Of a stretch of DNA of 64,000 nucleotides, positions 50,032 to 57,869 are shown in pieces (the stretch's first letter is position 1; every line of letters starts with the position of its first letter). The stretch lies in contig NZ_KB912942.1 in the NCBI RefSeq assembly GCF_000383915.1, positions 5,700,564 to 5,764,563 of the forward strand, in the 5' to 3' direction. This stretch comes from Amycolatopsis benzoatilytica AK 16/65. GTDB lineage: Bacteria; Actinomycetota; Actinomycetes; Mycobacteriales; Pseudonocardiaceae. Made by a program: the position numbers and the translations under genes. The notes beneath the pieces are model-generated. The model was not told where the DNA came from and ran no database searches. It was given only the letters and a program-made list of their open reading frames with translations.

Positions 50032-51001
50032 AAACCCTGCCCATCTCCTCGATCGCAGCGGCCAGCTCGGCCCGCAATTCGGCCGGTTCGAGCACTTCCA
50101 GGTGCGCCCCGAACCGCAGCAGCTCGCCGATCGCCGGCTCGCCGCGTTCGACCGGCAACGCCAGCGTCAGCCAGCCTTCGGCGTCCGGCTCCGCCCCGGC
50201 GGCCGCCGCCTCGCGCAGCGCCCGGGCCCCGACGCTGCCAGCGTAGAACGGCAGGAGAGCCTGTGCCCGGGGGGAAAGCCGGACGGTTGCGGTGCGCGGG
50301 TACATCCGGCGCTCGAACTGCTCGGACCACTCCTGCCAGTACCCGGCGAGATCGAACTCCGCCGGCCGCTCGAACTCCTCGCCGAGGTCGGTCAGCGCGT
50401 GGATCCGCGAGATCCGGTAGGTGCGATCGGTCCCCTCGCACCGCGCGGCCAGGTACCAGTTGCCTGCCTTGAGGATCAGCCCCAGCGGCTCCAGGACCCG
50501 CTCGACCTCGTCGTGTCCCCACCGTTCGTACCGGACGCGGATCCGGCGTGCCGACCACACCGCGTCGGCGACCGCGGACAGCGTCGGCAGGCTTTCGATA
50601 CCGCGATGCCAGCCGGGAACGTCCAGGTAGAACCGCTCGGCGACGCGGCCGGCCCGGCTGCGCAACTCCTTCGGCAGGGCGGCGTACAGCTTCAGCTGCG
50701 CGGCCGCGAGCACCGTGCCGAGGCCCAGTTCAGCGGCCGCCACCGGGAGCCCGGCCAGCGCCAGCGACTGGGCTTCTTCCTCGTTCAGCCCGGTCAGCCG
50801 CGTCCGGTAGCCGTCGACCAGCTGATAGCCGCCGCTGCGACCCCGGTCGGCGTAGACCGGCACGCCGGACGCGGACAGCGCCTCGATGTCCCGGTACACC
50901 GTCCGGACGGAAACCTCCAACTCAGCCGCCAGTTCCTCGGCCGTCATCCGGCCGCGGTTCTGCAGCAGAAGGAGCACGGTGAGCAGACGGCCGGCACGCA
51001 T
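50024..51001 (-). CDS. WYL-domain transcriptional regulator (YafY type)
   Basis: A 325-residue protein. N-terminal winged helix: RLLTVLLLLQNRGRMTAEEL, EVSVRTVYRDIEALSASGVPV and GRSGGYQLVDGYRT. The WYL region has RIRVRYERWGHDEVERVLEP, LGLILKAGNWYLAARCEG and FERRMYPRTATVRLSPRAQAL. A CATACT hexamer 6 bases before the ATG suggests a leaderless mRNA. The inverted repeat at 51020-51044 lies in the divergent region. Likely controls itself and the DUF3224-HTH_42 pair. Confidence 0.9.
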   Translation of the reverse strand: MRAGRLLTVLLLLQNRGRMTAEELAAELEVSVRTVYRDIEALSASGVPVYADRGRSGGYQLVDGYRTRLTGLNEEEAQSLALAGLPVAAAELGLGTVLAAAQLKLYAALPKELRSRAGRVAERFYLDVPGWHRGIESLPTLSAVADAVWSARRIRVRYERWGHDEVERVLEPLGLILKAGNWYLAARCEGTDRTYRISRIHALTDLGEEFERPAEFDLAGYWQEWSEQFERRMYPRTATVRLSPRAQALLPFYAGSVGARALREAAAAGAEPDAEGWLTLALPVERGEPAIGELLRFGAHLEVLEPAELRAELAAAIEEMGRVYG

Positions 51002-51019
51002 CCGGCAAGTATGCCCGGA

Positions 51020-51044
51020 ATACCTGACACAAGATGGCAGGTAT
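51020..51044. promoter_or_regulatory. Candidate WYL-regulator operator
   Basis: ATACCTG (51020-51026) and its exact complement CAGGTAT (51038-51044), 11-bp spacer, in the 62-bp region between the divergent WYL and DUF3224 genes. Confidence 0.5.
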
Positions 51045-51063
51045 CACTGATTGAGTAGCGGCC

Positions 51064-51459
51064 ATGAACACGTTCAGCACGAAAAAATGGGACGAGCACG
51101 TGGCGAGCGGAAAGGAAGGCGGCCCGCGCGTCGCGTACGTGCACGCCGAGATGGAGTACTCCGGTGCGATCGAGGGTGCAGCTAGTGCCGACTACCTGCT
51201 GTACTACCCGGGCGAAGGGTACGACGGCGGCACGCACACGTCGCCGGGCTACGACCGGTTCGACGCCACCGTGGACGGCCGCCGCGGCACCTTCGTGGTG
51301 CGGCACGAATGGGCGTTCGACGCGCAGGGGATCGGCTCGAAGTTCGAGGTCGTAGCGGGCTCCGGTACCGGCGAGCTGGCCGGGCTCAGCGGCACCGGCA
51401 CCACGCACGGCGTGCTGGGCGAGCCGGCGGTGTCCTACACCTTCGACTACACGCTCTGA
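51064..51459 (+). CDS. DUF3224 domain protein
   Basis: A 131-residue beta-barrel-type protein: FSTKKWDEHVASGKEGGPRV, AYVHAEMEYSGAIEGAASAD, YLLYYPGEG, GYDRFDATVDGRRGTFVVRH and GTGELAGLSGTGTTHGV. DUF3224 proteins are small calycin-like proteins of unknown function. Followed 11 bp later by the HTH_42 gene in the same direction. Divergent from the WYL regulator. Confidence 0.9.
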   Translation: MNTFSTKKWDEHVASGKEGGPRVAYVHAEMEYSGAIEGAASADYLLYYPGEGYDGGTHTSPGYDRFDATVDGRRGTFVVRHEWAFDAQGIGSKFEVVAGSGTGELAGLSGTGTTHGVLGEPAVSYTFDYTL

Positions 51460-51470
51460 AAGGGGCTCGG

Positions 51471-52592
51471 ATGCTGGACGTGCCGCGCAAACAGGCATTG
51501 GCGTACCGGATCGCCGAGCAGGGGCTGCTCCGCACGGTCGCCGATCCGTACGAGCTGCCGCTGCTGGACCTCGGCCTGCAGGACAGCATGCGCGACACGG
51601 CCTTGCTCTCGCTGGCCGCCCGGATGCCCGGCCCGGTGCGACCGGAGTCGCTGGCCGACGATCGACGGCTCGCCCTCGTGTGGTCGCACCGGGGCGCGCC
51701 GCACTTCCACCGGCGCACCGACCTGCCCGACCTGATCACCGCGCTGGTCCCGGTCAGCGACGCCGACGCGCTGGCCCGGATGTTGTGGCAGCAGAAGGAC
51801 CTCCGGGCCGCCGCGGTGCCGGCGACGGAAATCCTGTTCACCACCGCGCGGGCGATCCGCAAGGTGGTCGACAAGCCGATGACCAAAGGTGCGGTGAGCA
51901 CCGAAATCACGAAGCTGATCCCGCCGTCGTACAGCCGCTGGTGCCGAGGCTGCAACGCGACCCACGTCCACGAACAGCTCATGCGGCTGGCCGCGCTGCA
52001 CGGCGGCACGCGGCTCGAGGCCGGCCAGACCCCGGCGACGCTCGCGCCGCTGGAGGAACGCGGCCGGATATCCACCCGGCCGGTTCCGGCCTCGGTTTCC
52101 CGGGTGCTCGCGCAGTACCTGCGGTTCAACGGGCCGGCGACACCCGGGGACGCCGCCGGTTTCGTCGGCACCGCGAGGACCTGTCTCCGCGACACCTGGC
52201 CGGAATCCGCGGTCACCGAGGTCACGGTGGACGGCCGGAGCGCGTTCGTGCCCACCGACCGGCTGCCCGCATTGGAGAATCCGCCCGACCCGGCCGGAGT
52301 GCGGCTGCTGCCGCCGCTCGACCCCTACACTCAAAGCCGGGACAAGGCGGTGCTGGTGCCGGACAAGGGACGGGCGAAGGAAGTCTGGAAGATTCTCGGC
52401 AGCCCGGGTGCGCTGCTGGTCGACGGCGAGATCCTGGGCGTCTGGCGGACCAAGGCGGCGGGCAAGCGGCTCGCGTTCACCATCTCCGAGTTCGACCCGC
52501 TGCGCCGGGCCGATCGGGAAGCCGCCGAGGACGAGGCCGCCCGGGCCGCCGCCGCCCGCGGCTATTCCGGCATATCCGTCAGCTGGGCTTGA
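51471..52592 (+). CDS. Winged-helix DNA-binding domain protein (HTH_42)
   Basis: A 373-residue protein of the HTH_42/YcaQ-like class: VPRKQALAYRIAEQGLLR, LALVWSHRGAPHFHRRTDL, KGAVSTEITKLIPPSYSRWC, VLAQYLRFNGPATPGDAAGF and LLPPLDPYTQSRDK, ending GVWRTKAAGKRLAFTISEFD. Related proteins include interstrand-crosslink glycosylases; whether this one is an enzyme or a regulator cannot be decided here. ATG 51471 follows AAAGGGG. Palindrome copy 6 lies after it. Confidence 0.87.
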   Translation: MLDVPRKQALAYRIAEQGLLRTVADPYELPLLDLGLQDSMRDTALLSLAARMPGPVRPESLADDRRLALVWSHRGAPHFHRRTDLPDLITALVPVSDADALARMLWQQKDLRAAAVPATEILFTTARAIRKVVDKPMTKGAVSTEITKLIPPSYSRWCRGCNATHVHEQLMRLAALHGGTRLEAGQTPATLAPLEERGRISTRPVPASVSRVLAQYLRFNGPATPGDAAGFVGTARTCLRDTWPESAVTEVTVDGRSAFVPTDRLPALENPPDPAGVRLLPPLDPYTQSRDKAVLVPDKGRAKEVWKILGSPGALLVDGEILGVWRTKAAGKRLAFTISEFDPLRRADREAAEDEAARAAAARGYSGISVSWA

Positions 52593-52669
52593 CCAGATCC
52601 AGGTCCGGACTAGCGCAGGTCTCACGTGGCGCTGTCGTGATGCCTGAGCGGCCGCCCAGTTGCCGGTTC

Positions 52670-52723
52670 GTCCGTGAAGGGCCATTGAGGGAATCCAAGT
52701 CCCTCAAGGGGCCCTTCCCGGCC
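52670..52723. repeat. Dispersed 55-bp palindrome, copy 6
   Basis: GTCCGTGAAGGGCCATTGAG on the left; the right end is degraded to CCCTTCCCGGCC. The surrounding unit, 52638-52752, matches 211-323 outside the palindrome as well. 3' of the HTH_42 gene, 5' of the terpene-cyclase-fold gene. Confidence 0.88.
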
Positions 52724-52778
52724 AGGCCAGCGGATCGTTCGGCGCGCACCACTTGAGACAAGCGCCAGAGTCTCGAGC

Positions 52779-53735
52779 ATGCTGACCTGGCTCCTCGATT
52801 CGGACCCCGCGCTCCGCTGGCAGGTGGAAAAAGACCTGGCCGGAGCGCCACCCGAAGTGTGGACCGCCACCCGCCACCGCATCGCGGCCGAGGGGTTCGG
52901 CGCCCGGCTGCTCGCCCGGCAGGACCCGGACGGCCAATGGGCAGGCGGCGCTTACGTTCCGGCGAACTTCCAGGGCGAGTCGAGCGTGGCCGGCGGGCAG
53001 CCCTGGACGGCCACCACGCCCTCGCTCACCACGCTGCGCGAGTGGGGGCTGGACCCGGCGGTGCTGCGCGAGCGGCACACCGCCGAGCTGCTCGCCGAGA
53101 ATTGCCGTTGGGAGTACGACAATCTGCCGTACTGGGGCGGCGAGGTCGACGTCTGCATCAACGCCTGGACGATCGCCAACGGCAGCTGGCTCGGCGTCGA
53201 TGTTTCCGGTCTGGCGCAATGGTTCCTCGAGCATCGCCAGGAAGACGGAGGCTGGAACTGCGCCTGGGTCGAAGGATCGAAGCGCTCGTCGGTTCACTCC
53301 ACCCTGAACGCGCTGAAGGGCCTGCTCGCCTACGAGGTCGCGACCGGCGGCACCGGCGAAACTCGCGCCGCCCGCCGCGCGGGCGAGGAGTACTTGCTGC
53401 AGCGGCGGCTGATGTACCGGCTTTCGACCGGCGGGCAGATCGCGCCTTGGGTGGATCACTTCGCGTACCCGATCCGCTGGCACTACAGCGTGATCAGCGC
53501 CGTCGAATACTTCCGCTAAGCCTCGCTCGTCGACGAAACTCCGCCGGACCCGCGGCTGACCGAAGCGGTGGAACGGATTCGCGCCGCCCGGCAACCGGAC
53601 GGAAAGTGGCTGCAGGGCGGCCGGCTGCCCGGCGACGTGTGGTTCGAAGTCGACGTTCCGGCCGGCGAACCGTCGAAGTGGCTGACCCTCTACGGAACCC
53701 GGATCCTGTCCTGGTGGGACGCCGCGCGGTCCTAA
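52779..53735 (+). pseudogene. Squalene-cyclase/prenyltransferase-fold gene interrupted by in-frame TAA
   Basis: From ATG 52779 the frame codes 246 residues to TAA 53517-53519. It then continues open in the same frame for 71 more codons to TAA 53733-53735. The first part (LDSDPALRWQVEKDLAG, QDPDGQWAGGAYVPANF, FLEHRQEDGGWNCAWVEGSK, IRWHYSVISAVEYFR) and the second (RIRAARQPDGKWLQGGRL, VWFEVDVPAGEPSKWLTLYG) read as one alpha-alpha-barrel protein with QxxDGxW repeats. A single base change from AAA, GAA or CAA would explain the stop. It could be a pseudogene, a sequencing error or stop-codon readthrough. Flanked by palindrome copies 6 and 7. Substrate unknown. Confidence 0.8.
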
Positions 53736-53808
53736 CCGGACCGAGCGCTCCTCATCCGACCACAGCCACGGCCGAACAGCTTCGCCGCAACGGTTGCAGC
53801 CTTCGGAT

Positions 53809-53863
53809 GTCCGTGAAGGGCCCATTGAGGGACTTGGATTCCCTGAAGGGGCCCTTCACGGAC
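53809..53863. repeat. Dispersed 55-bp palindrome, copy 7
   Basis: GTCCGTGAAGGGCCCATTGA left, GGGGCCCTTCACGGAC right. Lies between the broken cyclase-fold gene and the convergent hemD-winged-helix gene, 3' of both. Downstream GCACCAAGTGAGAG resembles the flank of copies 1 and 6. Confidence 0.92.
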
Positions 53864-53910
53864 GAGCCGCACACGCTGGCAACCGCACCAAGTGAGAGCC
53901 CGCTCACTCG

Positions 53911-55038
53911 CTAGCCGATCATCGCGGGGGCGTCGCCGGGATTCACGGCCAGCCGGTAGCCGCGCTTGACCACCGTCTGCACCATCCCGCTGCCGCCGAG
54001 CGCGGTCCGCAACCGGCCGATCGCCGTCTCCACCGCGTGTGCTTCGCCGCCGCCGGGCAGTTCCGCCGACAACTCCCGTCGCGAGACGACGCGACCGGGC
54101 TGCCGAGCGAGAGCGCGCAGGAGGGCCATCGGCGCGGGCGCGACCTCCCGCCAATCACCGTCCACCAGCGCGCCCGTTCCCCGGACCTGCAACGCATGAC
54201 CGGCGGCGTACAGCGTCGGCGACTGCTCAGTCAGCGCATCGGCGACCGACCGGGCCAATGCACCGATCCGCGACCGTCGCGGTTGGACGGTCGGGATGCC
54301 CAGCGCGGCAAGCGGCGCCGCGGCGACCGGCCCCACGCACGCCGCCACCGCTCGTCCGCTCAACGCCTCTACGAGCGCGGCCAGCCGGCCAGTCCGCCGC
54401 GCGACGGCAACCGTCGACGCCGCCGCCGGTGCGCTGGTGAACGGAAGCGCGTCGACAGTCCCTTCCAGCACCGCGTCGAGGAGCCGATCGAGCGGACCCG
54501 GATCCGTCGGCGCCACCCAGCGATACACCGGGATTTCGATCACTTCCGCGCCCGCTTGCCGAAGCTGCGCGGTGAAGTAGGGCAACGGCTCGCCGTGGAG
54601 CTGCACCGCGATCCGCCGCCCGGCCACCCCGGACTCGACCAGGTACTGCGCCAGCTCGGCGCTGCTCTCCGACGCGGGCGAATAGCTCTCCGCCAGCCCC
54701 GCCGCCCGCACCGCACCCGCCGCCTTCGGCCCGCGAGCCAGCAACTCCGCGCCAGACAGCTGTTCGAGCACCTTCTCCCCGATGCCCCAGCCTTCCGCGG
54801 CTTCGATCCAGCCGCGGAAGCCGATCCCGGTCGTCGCCACCACGAGATCGATCGGCGATTCCAGCAACCGGGTCGTCGCTTCGCGCAGTTCGGTGTCGTC
54901 GGCCAGCGGGACGATCCGGATCGCCGGCCCGTACCGGACCGCCGCCCCTTGACGCACGAACAGCGCGCCCAGCTCTTCGGCCCGGCGCGCTGCCGTGATT
55001 CCCACCGTGAACCCGGCCAGCGGCCGGACGTCGGTCAC
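53911..55038 (-). CDS. Uroporphyrinogen-III synthase-like protein with C-terminal winged helix
   Basis: A 375-residue fusion. Residues 1-260 are HemD-like (FTVGITAARRAEELGALFVRQGA, VVATTGIGFRGWIEAAEGWG, LLARGPKAAGAVRAAGL, IAVQLHGEPLPYF, FTSAPAAASTVAVA, AACVGPVAAAPLAALGI). About 275-370 is an OmpR-type DNA-binding domain (PMALLRALARQPGRVVSRREL, AVETAIGRLRTALGG, MVQTVVKRGYRLAVN). The same fusion is known beside nitrate/nitrite genes in mycobacteria. The GTG start overlaps the nirD stop (55035-55038), so it is the last gene of the nitrate operon. It may sense a tetrapyrrole and control siroheme or nitrite reductase genes; that is inference. Confidence 0.9.
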   Translation of the reverse strand: MTDVRPLAGFTVGITAARRAEELGALFVRQGAAVRYGPAIRIVPLADDTELREATTRLLESPIDLVVATTGIGFRGWIEAAEGWGIGEKVLEQLSGAELLARGPKAAGAVRAAGLAESYSPASESSAELAQYLVESGVAGRRIAVQLHGEPLPYFTAQLRQAGAEVIEIPVYRWVAPTDPGPLDRLLDAVLEGTVDALPFTSAPAAASTVAVARRTGRLAALVEALSGRAVAACVGPVAAAPLAALGIPTVQPRRSRIGALARSVADALTEQSPTLYAAGHALQVRGTGALVDGDWREVAPAPMALLRALARQPGRVVSRRELSAELPGGGEAHAVETAIGRLRTALGGSGMVQTVVKRGYRLAVNPGDAPAMIG

Positions 55039-55367
55039 GGCGAGCCCACCTCGACCACGCCGTCTCGCACCCGGACCGGATAGACCGGCACCGAACGCTC
55101 TTCCGCGTCCAGACACTGGCCGGTCAGCAGCGAGAACCGTTCCTTGTAGACCGGCGAAGCGACCACCGGCTCGCCCGCCGCGTCCCCGACGATTCCTCGC
55201 GAAAGGACCGCCGCACCGCTGCACGGGTCCCAATTGGACAGTGCGTACCAGCTGTCCGCTACCCGGAACACCGCTACTTGCTGGCCGTCGACCAGCGCCG
55301 CGACCCCGGAGAATTCCGGAACTCGCACCGCCGGGCACACCGCCGTCCACATCGCCGTCGTGGTCAT
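55035..55367 (-). CDS. nirD: Nitrite reductase (NADH) small subunit NirD
   Basis: A 110-residue Rieske-like protein: VCPAVRVPEFSGVAALVDGQ, VAVFRVADSWYALSNWDPC, PVVASPVYKERFSLLTGQCL and VPVYPVRVRDGVVEV. NirD lacks the full Rieske cluster ligands, as seen here. It accompanies NirB in cytoplasmic nitrite reduction to ammonium. Start overlaps the nirB stop (55364-55367) and stop overlaps the hemD-fusion start. Confidence 0.95.
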   Translation of the reverse strand: MTTTAMWTAVCPAVRVPEFSGVAALVDGQQVAVFRVADSWYALSNWDPCSGAAVLSRGIVGDAAGEPVVASPVYKERFSLLTGQCLDAEERSVPVYPVRVRDGVVEVGSP

Positions 55368-57868
55368 CGCCGCACCTCCGGAACTCCCAGCAACACCGGG
55401 ATCTTCTGCTCCCGTTCCGCCCGGAACGAGATCGACGGATCCGGCGTGCCCGGCGCGTTCACGAACGAACTGAACCGCTGCAGTTTCTCCGGATCTTCCA
55501 GCACCCCGCGCCATTCGTCGGCGTAGTCGTCGACGTGTTTCGCCATCGCCGCGTCCAGGTCCTCGCCGATGCCGAGGCTGTCGTCCACGATGACCGCGCG
55601 CAGGTGGTCGAGCCCGCCGTCCAGCTCCTCGATCCACGGTGCGGTGCGCTGCAGCCGATCCGCGGTGCGGACGTAGAACATCAGGAACCGGTCGATCGTG
55701 CGGATCAGCGTCTCAGTGTCCACATCGGACACCAACAGCTCGGCGTGCCGCGGCGTCGCGCCGCCGTTGCCGCCCACATAGAGGTTCCACCCGTGCTCGG
55801 TGGCGATCACGCCGAAGTCCTTGCCGCGCGCCTCCGCGCACTCCCGCGCACACCCGGAGACCCCAGCCTTGAGCTTGTGCGGCGAGCGCAGTCCGCGGTA
55901 CCGCAGCTCCAGCTCGATCGCCAAGCCGACGCTGTCCTGCACCCCGTACCGGCACCACGTCGAACCGACGCACGACTTCACCGTCCGCAGCGACTTCCCG
56001 TACGCGTGGCCGGATTCGAAGCCCGCGTCCACCAGCCGGCGCCAGATCTCCGGCAGCTGGTCGACAGTGGCCCCGAACAGGTCGATCCGCTGCCCGCCGG
56101 TGATCTTCGTGTACAGCCCGAAGTCCTGCGCCACCTGCGCGATCACCATCAGCTTCTCGGGCGTGATTTCGCCGCCGGGGATCCGCGGCACCACCGAGTA
56201 GCTGCCGTTGCGCTGCATGTTCGCCAGGAACCGGTCGTTGGTGTCCTGCAAGGTGGCCTGCTCGCCGCCGAGAATGTGCCCGTTGCCCAGCGTAGCCAGG
56301 ATCGAGGCCACCGCCGGTTTGCAGACCGCACATCCCGTTCCCGTGCCGTATCGGCGCACCAGTTCGCTGAACGTCGTGATTCGCGTCGCTTGAATGATCT
56401 CGAACAGCTCCGCGCGGGACTGCGGGAAGTGTTCGCACAACGCCTTCGACTGCTCGACCCCGCACGAGTTGAGCAGCTTCGCCAGCATCGGCACGCACGA
56501 ACCGCAGGAAGTCCCGGCCCGGGTGCACGCCTTCAGCTTCGCGACCGAGTCGCAACCGTCCGCTTTGATCGCGTGCGTCAACGCACCCTTGGAGACCCCG
56601 TTGCACGAGCAGACCTGCGCCTCGTCCGGCAGCGCGTCCACCCCGACCGCGGCTCCCCCGCCGGCCGGAGCGAGCAATGCTCCCGGCTCGGCGGGCAGCT
56701 GCCGGCCGACCAGCGCCCGCAACGTGTTGTACTCCGTCGCGTCGCCGACGAGCACACCGCCGAGCAATGTCCGTCCGTCGTCGGTCACCACGAGCTTCTT
56801 GTACGTTCCCGCCACGGCATCGTTCACCGCGACTTCCAGCGCACCTTCGGTCGCCGCGTGCGCGTCGCCGAAACTGGCGACGTCCACGCCCATCAGTTTC
56901 AGCTTCGTCGCGGTGTCCGGCTCGGGGAAGCTCGCGGCACCGCCGGTCAGCTGGGCGGCCACCACCTCGGCCATCGCATACCCCGGCGCGACGATGCCGT
57001 ACACCCGGCCTTCCACCGCGGCGCACTCGCCGATCGCGTACACCGCCGGGTCGCTCGTCCGGCAGGTCGCGTCGACCAGCACACCGCCGCGTTCGCCAAG
57101 GTCCAAACCGGACTCCTGGGCGAGATCGTCGCGCGGCCGGACCCCGGCGGAGAACACCACGAGGTCGACGTCCAGCTCGGTGCCGTTGCCCAGCCGGGCC
57201 AGCAACCGCGTGCCGTCGGCTTCGATCGCCTCGGTGGACGTTCCGGTGTGGACAGTCACGTCGAGCTCGGCGATCAGCCGCCGCAGCAATCCGCCGCCGC
57301 CGTCGTCGACCTGCAACGGCATCAGCCGCGGTGCCATCTCCACCACGTGCGGCGACAGACCCATGTCCCGCAGCGCCTTCGCCGCCTCCAGCCCGAGCAG
57401 GCCGCCGCCGATCACCATCGCCGCCCGACGGCCGCGCCCCTGCTTCTCGGCAGCGGCGCGAATGGCGTCCAGATCGTCGATCGTGCGGTAGACGAAAACG
57501 CCAGGCAGGTCTCGCCCCGGCACCGGCGGCACGAACGGACGCGAGCCCGTCGCCAGCACCAACGCGTCGTAGGGCTGCACGTGACCGCTGGCGGTGGTGA
57601 CCGTTTGGCTGTCCCGGTCGATCGAAACAGCCGCTTCGCCCAGCCGCAGCTCGACCGCGTCATCCCCGGCATAGTCCGCGCCCGGCAGGGCCAACGCGGC
57701 CGGATCCCAGCTGTCCACATAGGAGGTCAGCGCGACCCGGTCGTACGCCGGCCGGTTTTCCTCGGACAGCACCACTACCCGCCACTCGCCGGCCGGGTCC
57801 GCCGCGCGGAGAGCTTCCACGAACCGGTGCGCGACCATGCCGTGCCCGGCGACCACTACTGTAGGCAT
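55364..57868 (-). CDS. nirB: Nitrite reductase (NADH) large subunit NirB
   Basis: An 834-residue flavo-iron-sulfur-siroheme enzyme reducing nitrite to ammonium. FAD part: VVVAGHGMVAHRFVEALRAA, AMVIGGGLLGLEAAKAL. BFD-like Fe-S: VCSCNGVSKGALTHAI and SCGSCVPMLAKLL. A second cysteine pair is in GTGCAVCKPAVASIL. Siroheme/4Fe-4S part: CVGSTWCRYGVQDSVGLAI and LKAGVSGCARECAEARGKD. ATG 57868 starts one base after the narK stop. Siroheme supply may involve the HemD-like protein two genes down. Confidence 0.96.
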   Translation of the reverse strand: MPTVVVAGHGMVAHRFVEALRAADPAGEWRVVVLSEENRPAYDRVALTSYVDSWDPAALALPGADYAGDDAVELRLGEAAVSIDRDSQTVTTASGHVQPYDALVLATGSRPFVPPVPGRDLPGVFVYRTIDDLDAIRAAAEKQGRGRRAAMVIGGGLLGLEAAKALRDMGLSPHVVEMAPRLMPLQVDDGGGGLLRRLIAELDVTVHTGTSTEAIEADGTRLLARLGNGTELDVDLVVFSAGVRPRDDLAQESGLDLGERGGVLVDATCRTSDPAVYAIGECAAVEGRVYGIVAPGYAMAEVVAAQLTGGAASFPEPDTATKLKLMGVDVASFGDAHAATEGALEVAVNDAVAGTYKKLVVTDDGRTLLGGVLVGDATEYNTLRALVGRQLPAEPGALLAPAGGGAAVGVDALPDEAQVCSCNGVSKGALTHAIKADGCDSVAKLKACTRAGTSCGSCVPMLAKLLNSCGVEQSKALCEHFPQSRAELFEIIQATRITTFSELVRRYGTGTGCAVCKPAVASILATLGNGHILGGEQATLQDTNDRFLANMQRNGSYSVVPRIPGGEITPEKLMVIAQVAQDFGLYTKITGGQRIDLFGATVDQLPEIWRRLVDAGFESGHAYGKSLRTVKSCVGSTWCRYGVQDSVGLAIELELRYRGLRSPHKLKAGVSGCARECAEARGKDFGVIATEHGWNLYVGGNGGATPRHAELLVSDVDTETLIRTIDRFLMFYVRTADRLQRTAPWIEELDGGLDHLRAVIVDDSLGIGEDLDAAMAKHVDDYADEWRGVLEDPEKLQRFSSFVNAPGTPDPSISFRAEREQKIPVLLGVPEVRR

Positions 57869-57869
57869 C

